Both the position numbers and the translations under genes were made by a program. Positions 1 to 8,159 of a stretch of DNA of 64,000 bases are shown one piece after another (the stretch's first letter is position 1; each line of letters starts with the position of its first letter). Source of the DNA: Bradyrhizobium nitroreducens (GTDB taxonomy: Bacteria; Pseudomonadota; Alphaproteobacteria; Rhizobiales; Xanthobacteraceae); the NCBI RefSeq assembly GCF_002776695.1, contig NZ_LFJC01000003.1, positions 4,276,145 to 4,340,144 of the forward strand. The letters are read 5' to 3'. The notes under the pieces are model-generated. The model saw only the letters and a program-made list of their open reading frames with translations, was not told where the DNA came from and did no database searches.

Positions 1-230
1 CGCCCGCGATAGACCACGACGGGATCGAGGATCACCTTATTATAGGCGCGCCAATCGACCGGTGTGGAGTAGCGGTAGGGCACGCGGCCGGAGGCGTCCG
101 ATTTGTCCGGAGCCATGTAGGCCGAGGACGCCATCTCCGAATAGGGAACCGGCGCGACCGAGGCGCAGCCGCCCATGCCTGCGCAAAGCGCCAGCGCTCC
201 CAGACCGCGCAGCGCGATCGAGCTCCTCAT
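1..230 (-). CDS. DUF3313-like lipoprotein, C-terminal part beyond window
   Basis: The minus-strand frame opens at an ATG at 230 and runs off the left edge. The first residues MRSSIALRGLGALALCAG are a hydrophobic export signal, followed by MGGC, a plausible lipobox with Cys at about residue 22. The mature part contains Tyr-rich sequence and the pattern DWRAYNKVILDPVVVYRG, which I recognise as typical of DUF3313 outer-membrane lipoproteins of proteobacteria; their function is unknown. It lies downstream of, and in the same direction as, the TetR gene at 480-1118, with its own predicted promoter at 372-400. Only about 76 residues are visible. Confidence 0.75.
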   Translation of the reverse strand, partial: MRSSIALRGLGALALCAGMGGCASVAPVPYSEMASSAYMAPDKSDASGRVPYRYSTPVDWRAYNKVILDPVVVYRG

Positions 231-371
231 TCCCGACTCCTCTTGGCACTGTTGGGGCGATGGCGGCCGCAGCCGCGCCAGGGACCGGACGCGGCTGCGG
301 GGCTCGCCATTGCCAACCCTAGGCTTCGTCCGGGGCCATGTCGGAAGCTTCGGATCGCCTCAGTGTCCCGA

Positions 372-400
372 TTTATAAAACCGACCAGACGGTTTGTAAA
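372..400 (-). promoter_or_regulatory. Promoter with operator-like palindrome in its spacer
   Basis: Read on the minus strand, TTTACA (395-400) and TATAAA (372-377) are separated by exactly 17 bases, a good sigma70-type promoter. The spacer is filled by the inverted repeat AAACCG-N6-CGGTTT (378-395). The start codon of the lipoprotein gene is about 140 bases downstream. A palindrome between the -35 and -10 is the classical position for a TetR-family repressor site, and a TetR gene ends only 80 bases upstream. The link to that regulator is inference. Confidence 0.55.
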
Positions 401-479
401 GATCGAAAATGAAGGCCTGATGCATTTCGCCGCTGGCGCGGCTTTGTGCAGGCCATGATCGGGTTTCGTTAACGATGAA

Positions 480-1118
480 TCAGGCGCGCTTGCGCCGCGT
501 TGCGGCCTTTGCGCCCGGCGCCGCTCCGGATTTGGCGGCGCGTGATGCCGCCGGCCGTTCGAGGCCGGTCCATTGCGCGTCGTCGAGCAGACGCGCGAAC
601 AGTCGCTGATGCTCGTCCTTGCTGAGCGGCGACATGCCGAACAGCGAGCTCAGCAGCAATCCCATCGCGCCGGCCCAGCGCAGCATCGCCAGATCCGGAT
701 CAGCGGCCTCTTCCCTGATCGCCGCCATCCTTCTCATCTCGCGCTCGCGCGGCAGCGCCATCAGGTTGGGATTCTCGACCATGGCCGCAACCAGCGCCAG
801 CGCAGCGGAATTCGGCGAGGTCGCCGCTTCGCGCACGGTCGCGAGCTGGGTCGCCAGATTGGGATTGGCGGAGGTCGCGCGCACCCTGGCCATATAGTCG
901 GTGGAGAACTCCTCGAAATGCGCCATCTGCCGCTCGAGCAGCGCCTTCAGCACCGCTTCCTTGGTGCGGAACTGGTGCATCACGCCGCCCTTGCTGAGGC
1001 CGCTCTCGCGAGCGATCGCATCGAGCGTCAGCCGCCCGGGCCCGTCGCGCGCGATGATCGCGATGGCTGCTTCGAGTGCAGCGTTGCGGGACCGTTCGGA
1101 ACGCGTGGCATTGTCCAT
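480..1118 (-). CDS. TetR/AcrR family transcriptional regulator
   Basis: A 212-residue protein beginning MDNATRSERSRN. Residues about 10-60 form the TetR N-terminal DNA-binding domain: an alpha-helical stretch ending in TLDAIARESGLSKGGVMHQF, the recognition helix-turn-helix and the usual Phe/Tyr. The C-terminal ligand-binding part matches the type often found in Bradyrhizobium TetR proteins, and the tail is Ala/Lys/Arg-rich. The open frame continues far upstream, but that extension is antisense to the ABC substrate-binding gene and is rejected; ATG at 1118 follows a GGAG in the mRNA. It diverges from the ABC importer operon starting at 1335 and precedes the DUF3313 lipoprotein, so either may be its target. 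The ligand is unknown. Confidence 0.9.
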   Translation of the reverse strand: MDNATRSERSRNAALEAAIAIIARDGPGRLTLDAIARESGLSKGGVMHQFRTKEAVLKALLERQMAHFEEFSTDYMARVRATSANPNLATQLATVREAATSPNSAALALVAAMVENPNLMALPREREMRRMAAIREEAADPDLAMLRWAGAMGLLLSSLFGMSPLSKDEHQRLFARLLDDAQWTGLERPAASRAAKSGAAPGAKAATRRKRA

Positions 1119-1334
1119 GGCCGACTTGTCTCCGTGACACGACGATGAATCAAGTGAAAACAGGACGCGCTGTACATTTTTTGTGCTGACGCTGTCGAGA
1201 CTTTCATCTTGCGGCGCCGAACGAGACTGTGTGAGCCTCGACATCGGATGGGGACTGGGATGGGCTGGCCACAGCTTTGCACGCCATGACGTCGCGAAGT
1301 GTTTTCGGCTGGTCGCGCTTGAGAAAGATACGAC

Positions 1335-2885
1335 ATGCCAAAACGAGTGTTGCTTGGTCTCCTCCTGGCTTGCGGCCTTGCGGCCCCGGCGCTGGCACAA
1401 GAGCCGAAGACGGGGGGCGTGATCAATGCCGTGATCCAGCCCGAGCCGCCCGGCCTGATGCTTGCGCAGGTCCAGAACGGCCCGACCCAGATGGTGTCGG
1501 GCAACATCTTCGAGGGCCTGCTGCGCTACAGCCCGAAGCTCGAGCCGCTGCCGGAGCTTGCAGAAAGCTGGAGCGTCAGCGAGGACGCCAAGACCTACAC
1601 CTTCAAGCTCAAGAAGGGCGTCACCTGGCATGACGGCAAGCCCTTCACCGCCGCCGACGTGCTGTTCTCGATGGAGATGCTCAAGCAGACGCATGCGCGT
1701 GCCCGCACCAATCTGGCGCAGGTCGACAAGATCGAGACGCCGGACGACTATACGGTGGTGTTCACGCTGAAGCAGCCGTTCGGCCCCTTCCTCGGCATCT
1801 TCGAGGTCGGCTCGATGCCGATCGTGCCGAAACATCTCTACGAAGGCACCGACTGGAAGACCAACCCCTACAACAATGCGCCTGTCGGCACCGGCCCCTT
1901 CATGTTCAAGGAGTGGCAGAAGGGCTCGTTCATCCGCCTGGTCAAGAACCCGAACTACCACGAGAAGGGCAAGCCCTATCTCGACGAGATCTACTGGCAG
2001 ATCATCCCCGACGCCGCGGCGCGCTCGGTGGCGTACGAGACCGGCAAGGTCGACGTGCTGCCCGGCGGCTCGGTCGAGAATTTCGACGTGCCGCGGCTGT
2101 CCAAGCTGAAGGACACCTGCGTCACCGGCGCCGGCTGGGAGTTCTTCTCGCCGCTGGCCTGGCTGTGGCTGAACAACCGGCAGGGACCGCTCGCCGACAA
2201 GCGGGTGCGGCAGGCGGTCATGTACGCGATCGATCGCGATTTCGCCAAGGACGTGATCTGGAACGGGCTCGGCAAGGTCGCCACCGGCCCGTCCGCCTCG
2301 ACCATCAAGTATTACACCGACGATGTGAAGAAATATCCGTACGATCCGGCCAAGGCCAAGGCGCTGCTGAAGGAAGCCGGCTACAAGGGCGAGAAGATCC
2401 GCCTGCTGCCGCTGGCCTATGGCGAGACCTGGCAGCGCTGGGGTGAAGCGGTGAAGCAGAACCTCATGGACGTCGGCATGAACATCGAGACGATCGCCAC
2501 CGACGTTGCCGGCGGCAACCAGAAGATCGGCGACTGGGACTACGACATCGCCTTCACCTATCTCTACCAGTATGGCGATCCCGCGCTCGGGGTTGGCCGC
2601 AACTACATCTCCAGCAACATCGCCAAGGGTCAGGTGTTCAACAACGTCGAGGGCTATTCCAACCCGGAGATCGACAAGCTGTTCGCCGACGGCGCGGTCG
2701 CGACACCGGATTCCAAGCGCAAGGAGCTCTACGAGAAGGCGCAGAAGATCCTGGTCGAGGACGTGCCGGTGGCCTGGATGCTCGAGCTGCAATTCCCGAC
2801 CATCATGCGCTGCAAGGTCAAGAACCTGATCACCACGGGGATCGGGGTCAATGACGGCTTCAAGGACGCATGGCTCGACAAGTGA
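1335..2885 (+). CDS. ABC transporter substrate-binding protein (SBP_bac_5 family)
   Basis: A 516-residue periplasmic solute receptor. The N-terminus is a clear signal peptide with cleavage after APALA (about residue 21). The body has the family 5 layout of dipeptide, oligopeptide, nickel or opine receptors, with the usual early motif NIFEGLLRYSP, then ESWSVSEDAKTYTFKLKKGV and WHDGKPFTAADVLFS. It is first in an operon with two permeases and a fused ATPase, and delivers its substrate to them. The substrate cannot be read from sequence; peptides or amino-acid conjugates are most likely. A palindromic repeat separates it from the first permease gene, which may let this gene be expressed above the others. 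Confidence 0.93.
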   Translation: MPKRVLLGLLLACGLAAPALAQEPKTGGVINAVIQPEPPGLMLAQVQNGPTQMVSGNIFEGLLRYSPKLEPLPELAESWSVSEDAKTYTFKLKKGVTWHDGKPFTAADVLFSMEMLKQTHARARTNLAQVDKIETPDDYTVVFTLKQPFGPFLGIFEVGSMPIVPKHLYEGTDWKTNPYNNAPVGTGPFMFKEWQKGSFIRLVKNPNYHEKGKPYLDEIYWQIIPDAAARSVAYETGKVDVLPGGSVENFDVPRLSKLKDTCVTGAGWEFFSPLAWLWLNNRQGPLADKRVRQAVMYAIDRDFAKDVIWNGLGKVATGPSASTIKYYTDDVKKYPYDPAKAKALLKEAGYKGEKIRLLPLAYGETWQRWGEAVKQNLMDVGMNIETIATDVAGGNQKIGDWDYDIAFTYLYQYGDPALGVGRNYISSNIAKGQVFNNVEGYSNPEIDKLFADGAVATPDSKRKELYEKAQKILVEDVPVAWMLELQFPTIMRCKVKNLITTGIGVNDGFKDAWLDK

Positions 2886-2900
2886 GGAACTGCTTCTTCA

Positions 2901-3040
2901 CCTCTCCCCGCTTGCGGGGAGAGGTCGAATATGCGCAAAGCGCGCATTCGGGTGAGGGGGAGTCTCCACGAATCCAATTCTCACCGCCCTCGCGGAGAGC
3001 CCCCCTCACCCCAACCCTCTCCCCGCAGGCGGGGCGAGGG
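2901..3040. repeat. Palindromic intergenic repeat inside ABC operon
   Basis: The spacer between the receptor and permease genes is a large imperfect inverted repeat. It begins with CCTCTCCCCGC-TT-GCGGGGAGAGG (2901-2924) and ends with CCCTCTCCCCGC-AG-GCGGGGCGAGGG (3015-3040). The inner arms also pair (GGTGAGGGGG near 2951 with CCCCCCTCACC near 3000). This type of CTCTCCCC element is common between Bradyrhizobium genes. A shortened relative is at 12958-13007. In RNA it would form a strong stem. Confidence 0.8.
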
Positions 3041-3089
3041 AGCGCACCGCCCTCGTGGCTTCAGCTCACATCACCAATATGACTCCCTA

Positions 3090-4061
3090 ATGCTCTCCTT
3101 TGTCGCTCAGCGTGTCGTGAAGGGCGTGATCGTCCTGCTCGCGATCGTCGTTCTCAATTTCTTCCTGATCCGGCTCGCGCCCGGCGACCCCGCAGTCGTG
3201 ATGGCCGGCGAGGCCGGCGCCTCCGACCAGGTCTTCGTCAAGCAGCTCCGGGAGAAGTTCGGCCTCGACAAGCCGCTGCCCGAGCAGCTCTTCATCTACG
3301 TCAAGGGCATCGCGACCCTCGACCTCGGCTTCTCCTTCCGCCAGCAGGCGCCGGTCGCAAAGCTGATTGCAGAACGGCTGCCGGCAACACTACTGCTGAC
3401 GCTGACGGCGTTTGCGATCTCGCTGATGCTCGGTGTTCTCTTCGGCACCTTCGCCGCGCGCTTTGCCGGAACCTTCCTCGACACCGCCATCACCGTGTTC
3501 GCGCTGATCTTCTACGCCATGCCGATCTTCTGGGTGGCGCTGATGGGCATCCTCTTGTTCTCGGTGACCTTCGACTGGCTGCCCAGCTTCGGCTACGAGA
3601 CGGTCGGCGCCAACCTCACCGGCCTTTCCCACGCCGTCGACGTCGCAAAACACCTGATCATGCCGGCGATGACGCTCGGCCTGTTCTTCATGGCGACCTA
3701 CACCCGCATGACGCGTGCCTCGATGCTGGAGGTGAAGCGGCTCGACTTCGTCAAGACCGCGCGCGCCAAGGGCCTGTCCGACGCCGTGATCCAGCGCCGC
3801 CACGTGCTGCGCAACGCGCTGCTGCCGGTCGTAACGCTGGCCGGCGTGCATTCCGGCACGCTGATCGGCGGCGCCGTCATCACCGAGACCGTGTTCGCCT
3901 GGCCCGGCATCGGGCGCCTGATGTACGACGCGCTGCTGCAGCGGGACTACAACCTGCTGCTCGGCGTCTTCGTGATCTGCTCCGCCATGGTCCTGATCTT
4001 CAACCTCATCACCGACCTCGTCTACCGCCTGGTCGATCCGCGCATCGAATTCGCCTCATGA
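3090..4061 (+). CDS. ABC transporter permease, DppB/OppB type
   Basis: A 323-residue inner-membrane protein starting MLSFVAQRVVKGVIVLLAI, the usual N-terminal helix of DppB-type permeases, followed by LNFFLIRLAPGDPA. About six membrane segments are visible. The cytoplasmic EAA-type loop is seen as FVKTARAKGLSD followed by RHVLRNALLPVV. The open frame extends back to 2931, but that part encodes the palindromic repeat; ATG at 3090 gives the expected family start. Its last codons overlap the next gene by 4 bases (ATGA), so the two permeases are translationally coupled. Together with the next gene it forms the membrane channel of the importer. Confidence 0.93.
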   Translation: MLSFVAQRVVKGVIVLLAIVVLNFFLIRLAPGDPAVVMAGEAGASDQVFVKQLREKFGLDKPLPEQLFIYVKGIATLDLGFSFRQQAPVAKLIAERLPATLLLTLTAFAISLMLGVLFGTFAARFAGTFLDTAITVFALIFYAMPIFWVALMGILLFSVTFDWLPSFGYETVGANLTGLSHAVDVAKHLIMPAMTLGLFFMATYTRMTRASMLEVKRLDFVKTARAKGLSDAVIQRRHVLRNALLPVVTLAGVHSGTLIGGAVITETVFAWPGIGRLMYDALLQRDYNLLLGVFVICSAMVLIFNLITDLVYRLVDPRIEFAS

Positions 4062-4897
4062 AACAGTTCTGGAAATCGATGCTCAAAAGCCCGAGCGGCG
4101 TCATCGGGCTCGTCATCCTTCTGCTCGCGATCACCATCGCGGTGTTCGGACCGATGCTGTTTCCGAACTCGCCCTGGCGCATGGTGCAGCGGCCGTTCCT
4201 GCCGCCGTTCACGCTCGGGGCGGTGCCGCTCGGCACCGATGCGCTCGGCCGCGACGTGTTCGCCGGCATGATCTTTGGCGCCCGCGTCTCGCTGCTGGTC
4301 GGCCTCGTCTCGACGCTGGTCGCGCTGGTCGTCGGCATTCCCATCGGCGCCATGGCCGGCTATTTCGGCGGCAAGGTCGACGACGCCCTGATGCGCTTCA
4401 CCGAATTCTTCCAGACCATTCCGAGCTTCGCGCTCGCGATCATGCTGGTGGCGATCCTGCAGCCCTCGATCTATTCGATCGTGGCCTCGATCGCGGTGGT
4501 GAGCTGGCCGCCGGTCGCGCGCCTCGTCCGCGGCGAGGTGCTGTCGCTGCGCACGCGCGAATATGTCCAGGCCGCCGTGGTCACCGGCCAGAGCAACACC
4601 TGGATCATCCTGCGCGAGATCCTGCCCAACGCGCTGTCGCCGGTGATCGTGCTGGCCTCGCTGATGGTGGCGACCGCGATCCTGCTGGAATCCTCGCTGG
4701 CCTTCCTCGGCCTCGGCGATCCCAACCTGATCTCCTGGGGCTACATGGTCGGCGCCGGCCGCACCGTGATCCGCCAGGCCTGGTGGATCACGGTGTTTCC
4801 CGGCGTCGCGATCCTGATCTCGGTGCTGGGTCTCAACCTGATCGGCGAAGGCCTCAACGACGCGCTCAATCCGCGCCTGTCGCGGGAGGGACGCTGA
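4058..4897 (+). CDS. ABC transporter permease, DppC/OppC type
   Basis: A 279-residue second channel subunit. It has a short cytoplasmic N-terminus (MKQFWKSMLKSPSGV), a first membrane helix, then the DppC-type periplasmic segment with LGTDALGRDVFAGMIFGARV. The EAA loop is REYVQAAVVTGQSNTW followed by REILPNALSPVIV. About six membrane helices are visible. It overlaps the upstream permease by 4 bases and the downstream ATPase by 1 base (TGATG), a tight operon arrangement. Confidence 0.93.
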   Translation: MKQFWKSMLKSPSGVIGLVILLLAITIAVFGPMLFPNSPWRMVQRPFLPPFTLGAVPLGTDALGRDVFAGMIFGARVSLLVGLVSTLVALVVGIPIGAMAGYFGGKVDDALMRFTEFFQTIPSFALAIMLVAILQPSIYSIVASIAVVSWPPVARLVRGEVLSLRTREYVQAAVVTGQSNTWIILREILPNALSPVIVLASLMVATAILLESSLAFLGLGDPNLISWGYMVGAGRTVIRQAWWITVFPGVAILISVLGLNLIGEGLNDALNPRLSREGR

Positions 4898-6519
4898 TGA
4901 TGACCGCGCCCCCCGCCGTCTCGATCAGGAACTTGCGGATCGCGCTGCCCAAGGGCGCCGAGCGTCCCTTCGCCGTCGATGGCGTCTCGCTCGACCTGCG
5001 GCCCGGCAAGATCGTCTGCGTCGTCGGCGAATCCGGCTCTGGCAAGTCGATGTGCGCGCATGCGCTGATGGGCTTGTTGCCGGATACGGTGTCGATCACG
5101 TCAGGCGAAATCCAGTTCGAGGGCCGCGACCTGCTCAAGCTCGACGACGACGGCTGGCGCGATCTGCGCGGCCGCCGTCTGGCGATGATCTTCCAGGAGC
5201 CGATGACCGCGCTCAATCCCTTGATGCGGATCGGCGACCAGATGGCCGAGATGTTCGAGGCCCACGGCCTCCTCACGCCGAAGGAACGTCGCGCCAAGGC
5301 CCTGTCGCTGGCGCGCGAAGTCGGCCTGCCCGACCCCGAGCGCATCGTCCGCGCCTATCCGCACCAGCTCTCCGGCGGCCAGCGCCAGCGCGCCATGATC
5401 GCGATGGCGCTCGCGCTCGAACCGGCCGTGCTCGTTGCGGACGAGCCGACCACCGCCCTCGACGTCACCACGCAGGCGCAGATCCTGAAGCTGATCCGCA
5501 ACCTCCAGCGCAACCGCAACATGGCGGTGATGTTCATCACCCACGATTTCGGCGTGGTCGCCGACATCGCCGATCAGGTGGTCGTGCTCAGGCATGGCAA
5601 GGTCGTGGAGGAAGGCCCCGCCGCGACCGTCTTCAACGCCCCGCAGCACGACTACACCAAGGCGTTGCTCGCCGCGGTGCCGACGATGGATCCGCCCGCG
5701 CGGGAGCCGCTCGACGAGCAGGCCAGGGCCGTCGAGGTGATCGGGCTGGACAAGACCTATGTCACGTCAGGCGGCTGGTTCCGCGAGGACCGTCGCGTCG
5801 ATGCCGCGCGACAAGTCAACTTCAACATCCTCAAGGGCGAGACGCTCGGCCTCGTCGGCGAATCCGGCTCCGGCAAGTCGTCGGTGGCGCGCCTCGTGAT
5901 GCGGCTGATCGAGGCCGACCGCGGCACGATTTGGATCGGTGACACCGAACTCACCTCGCTGTCCGGCAAGGCGCTGCGCACCGAGCGCCATCGCATCCAG
6001 ATGATCTTCCAGGATCCGTTCGCCTCGCTCAATCCGCGCCGCAAGATCGGACACATCATCGCCGACGGCCCCATCGCTGCCGGCACCGATCCGAAGGTGG
6101 CGTTCGAGCGCGCCCGCGATCTCCTGAAAATGGTGGGCCTCGATGCCGGCGCGCTCGACCGCTACCCGCATGAATTCTCCGGCGGCCAGCGCCAACGTAT
6201 CGGCATCGCGCGCGCGCTCGCGCTCGAACCCGAGATCATCGTCGCGGACGAAGCCGTCTCCGCGCTCGACGTCTCCGTGCAGGCGCAAGTGTTGAGGCTG
6301 CTCGAAGATCTCAAGACCCGCCTTGGGCTTTCGATGCTGTTCATCACCCACGACTTGCGCGTCGCCGCGCAAATCTGCGACCGCATCGCGGTGATGCAGC
6401 GCGGCGCCATCGTCGAGCTGAAGCCGACCGCGCAGCTCTTCGCCGCGCCCGAGCACGCGTACACGCGCGAATTGCTGGCGGCGGTGCCGGGACGGAAGGA
6501 GCGCGCACCGGCGGCGTGA
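4897..6519 (+). CDS. Fused double ABC ATPase (DppD-DppF type)
   Basis: A 540-residue protein with two complete ABC nucleotide-binding domains in one chain. The first half has Walker A GESGSGKS near residues 44-51, signature LSGGQRQR near 158 and Walker B LVADEPTTALD. The second half has Walker A GESGSGKSS near 321, signature FSGGQRQR near 427 and IVADEAVSALD. Each half ends with the oligopeptide-type C-terminal extension (HDYTKALLAAVP and HAYTRELLAAVP). Fusion of the D and F subunits is common in rhizobial peptide and opine importers. The frame is open upstream, but ATGATG at 4897 overlapping the permease stop fits the operon and the family start. It powers import by the permeases above. Confidence 0.93.
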   Translation: MMTAPPAVSIRNLRIALPKGAERPFAVDGVSLDLRPGKIVCVVGESGSGKSMCAHALMGLLPDTVSITSGEIQFEGRDLLKLDDDGWRDLRGRRLAMIFQEPMTALNPLMRIGDQMAEMFEAHGLLTPKERRAKALSLAREVGLPDPERIVRAYPHQLSGGQRQRAMIAMALALEPAVLVADEPTTALDVTTQAQILKLIRNLQRNRNMAVMFITHDFGVVADIADQVVVLRHGKVVEEGPAATVFNAPQHDYTKALLAAVPTMDPPAREPLDEQARAVEVIGLDKTYVTSGGWFREDRRVDAARQVNFNILKGETLGLVGESGSGKSSVARLVMRLIEADRGTIWIGDTELTSLSGKALRTERHRIQMIFQDPFASLNPRRKIGHIIADGPIAAGTDPKVAFERARDLLKMVGLDAGALDRYPHEFSGGQRQRIGIARALALEPEIIVADEAVSALDVSVQAQVLRLLEDLKTRLGLSMLFITHDLRVAAQICDRIAVMQRGAIVELKPTAQLFAAPEHAYTRELLAAVPGRKERAPAA

Positions 6520-6897
6520 AACGGTGCCCGCATCGATCACCGGACGCCGGGATGGTTCCAAAAACTTGGCGACCTCGAGACGTGAAACATATTTGATTCG
6601 ACGGAATTTGCTTTGCGTGAACGGTCTTGCCGACGACGGCAAGAAGCAGGCTGATACCGGCGTTCGCCCATGCGGCCAGAAAAGTCTTTGGCTGGAGTCT
6701 TGCGGCGAACACATGTGGTGAGCGGCTTCCCGACCCGGCGCATCAGACGCCGGAAGTGTGGGAAGCCCCGGATGCGCTCACGCATTTTTGTTCCCCCGTG
6801 ATCGACGGCGTCGCTTCAAAGGCGAGGACGACACCATAGATCGAAATTGAATGATCAACGTCATCTGATGACGGACAGCAATTGATACGGAGCCATC
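6520..6897. other. Intergenic region with nested hairpin
   Basis: About 380 bases between the ABC operon and the small gene pair hold no convincing coding frame. At 6724-6767 there is a two-level hairpin: outer arms GGCTTCCC (6724-6731) and GGGAAGCC (6760-6767), inner arms CCGGCG (6735-6740) and CGCCGG (6748-6753) around a 7-base loop. It has no T-run, so it is not a standard terminator; it could be an old repeat or a structured leader. The promoter of the small genes probably lies in the AT-richer stretch near 6840-6890. Confidence 0.45.
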
Positions 6898-7071
6898 ATG
6901 GGCGAAGTTATACGATTTGTCTCGAAGTCCGAGCGCGAGCGAACGCGTCTCATCCAGGAAGCGCGCGCCATCTACGACAGCATCTTCCCGTCGGCCGATC
7001 CGGCTGGCGAAGGTCAGGACAAGACACCGATGGGCCGGACGTTCGTCGGCGACGGGAGCACCCGGTCGTGA
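6898..7071 (+). CDS. Small conserved-type hypothetical protein, 57 aa
   Basis: A 57-residue frame starting MGEVIRFVSKSERERTRLIQ after CGGAG at 6889-6893, a good ribosome site. The N-terminal half is a charged amphipathic helix (SERERTRLIQEARAIYDSIF); the C-terminal half is Gly/Asp-rich and probably disordered. No membrane segment or signal peptide. Its stop overlaps the GTG start of the next small gene (GTGA), which argues that both are real and co-translated. I believe similar short proteins occur in other Bradyrhizobium genomes, but I do not know a function. Confidence 0.65.
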   Translation: MGEVIRFVSKSERERTRLIQEARAIYDSIFPSADPAGEGQDKTPMGRTFVGDGSTRS

Positions 7072-7277
7072 TCAAGATCATTGCGGTGCTTTGCAGTCTC
7101 GCCTCTCCGAGCAATTGTCACGAGCAGCTGGTCACCAGCTCGGATTTTGCCGAGGTCTCGGTGCAGTCCTGCCTGATGGGCGCGCCGCAGCTCGCCGACT
7201 GGATGAGCCAGCATCCGGCCGAGCGGCTTGCAGCATGGCGCTGCGTCATCGGAAACCAGGGTGGGCGGGGCATCTGA
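7068..7277 (+). CDS. Small cysteine-containing hypothetical protein, 69 aa
   Basis: A GTG-started frame (the first codon overlaps the previous stop as GTGA) giving 69 residues: MIKIIAVLCSLASPSNCHEQ at the start and QHPAERLAAWRCVIGNQGG near the end. It has four Cys (residues 9, 17, 35 and near 59) and a weakly hydrophobic N-terminus that is too short to be a clear signal peptide. The ending with an AAWRC motif looks like a small family I have seen in Bradyrhizobium, function unknown. An upstream in-frame start at 6882 would read through the other small gene and is less likely. Confidence 0.6.
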   Translation: MIKIIAVLCSLASPSNCHEQLVTSSDFAEVSVQSCLMGAPQLADWMSQHPAERLAAWRCVIGNQGGRGI

Positions 7278-7301
7278 GCCCGGAGGCCGCCTCATCGCGC
7301 C

Positions 7302-7580
7302 CTATCTCGTAGTATTGCTCCAGGTGGGCACCGCGTTGGTCACGCCGACCGAAGGCCAATTGTACGATCCGATCGAGGGCGCCGTGACGGTGCCGACGGT
7401 CTGTCCGGACGAGCCATAGGGTGCTGTCGGCTGCGCCGCCGGCGAGGCACCGTAATTCGGAGCCACCACGCCGGTGTTGTAGTTACGGCTCGACCGGGCC
7501 TTCTTCGCTTCAGCTGCGAAGGGCGCGGCAAGCAACCCGGTCGTGACGAGCGCGGCAATGGCGAGTTTGATGCCTGTCAT
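7302..7580 (-). CDS. Small secreted hypothetical protein, 92 aa
   Basis: Starts MTGIKLAIAALVTTGLLAAP, a strong signal peptide probably cut after AEA (near residue 25). The mature part is about 67 residues, low in complexity, rich in Ser, Pro, Asn, Thr and Tyr, and ends SVGVTNAVPTWSNTTR. The mRNA has GAGGGA 7 bases before the ATG at 7580, so this start is preferred over the in-frame one at 7625. It converges with the small gene pair. Function unknown; probably a periplasmic or surface protein. Confidence 0.75.
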   Translation of the reverse strand: MTGIKLAIAALVTTGLLAAPFAAEAKKARSSRNYNTGVVAPNYGASPAAQPTAPYGSSGQTVGTVTAPSIGSYNWPSVGVTNAVPTWSNTTR

Positions 7581-7698
7581 GGCTGATCCCTCGGTCGCTG
7601 GGAGCCCCTTGTGCCATGTGTTCACTCACCGGGCGATGTCCAGAGGCACAAGTTCATAACTTCGTGCGCGGGCGAATGTGCCGAAGCGATGCCATTAG

Positions 7699-8040
7699 TC
7701 ACCTCCGCTTCGGACGGCAGGCATGACGGCCGTGCCGGTCCTTCACGTTCGCGACCGAATGCATCAAGTCCTTGAAGGCGGTGATCGCCTTGTCCTCGCC
7801 GAGGGGGCCGGCGTCATTTGCCTCAAGATGCTCGATCACGGCCAGCAGCGCATCGGCGACCTGCCCGATCTGCTTGCCGTAGCTGCCGACATCCGACAAC
7901 ACGTCCTTCTCGACATCGGGTGCCGAGGACTGTCCGACGGTGATGTTGACGAGGCCGAACTGGCCGCCGGTTGGGCTGAAGAACGACGGATAGATGGACT
8001 GGACGACATCTCCCGACAGGGGCAGCTTGAACACGGGCAT
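7699..8040 (-). CDS. Hypothetical protein, 113 aa
   Basis: A 113-residue soluble protein beginning MPVFKLPLSGDVVQSIYPSF, then GGQFGLVNITVGQSSAP and a helix DVGSYGKQIGQVADALLAVI. GAGGGA precedes the ATG by 8 bases. There is no signal peptide or membrane segment. I recognise the start as a conserved hypothetical family of Bradyrhizobium and relatives, without an assigned role. The C-terminal tail is His/Arg-rich. It is divergent from the HTH-like gene at 8160 across a 119-base spacer, so the two may be regulated together. Confidence 0.75.
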   Translation of the reverse strand: MPVFKLPLSGDVVQSIYPSFFSPTGGQFGLVNITVGQSSAPDVEKDVLSDVGSYGKQIGQVADALLAVIEHLEANDAGPLGEDKAITAFKDLMHSVANVKDRHGRHACRPKRR

Positions 8041-8159
8041 GCGATTTCCCTCGCTGACTTTGGCCGGCGAGAAAACACTATCACGATCATGCCCGCCTTC
8101 GGATGGACCCGAATCAGCGCTAGGGCATTGCCCTCGAGGACTTCCCGCATTGAGGCGAC

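Noticed and set aside
1119..2792. N-terminal extension of the TetR frame
   Set aside because: Antisense to the substrate-binding gene; TetR family start is at 1118.
2931..3089. 53-residue extension of the first permease
   Set aside because: Encoded by the palindromic repeat; ATG at 3090 gives the family start.
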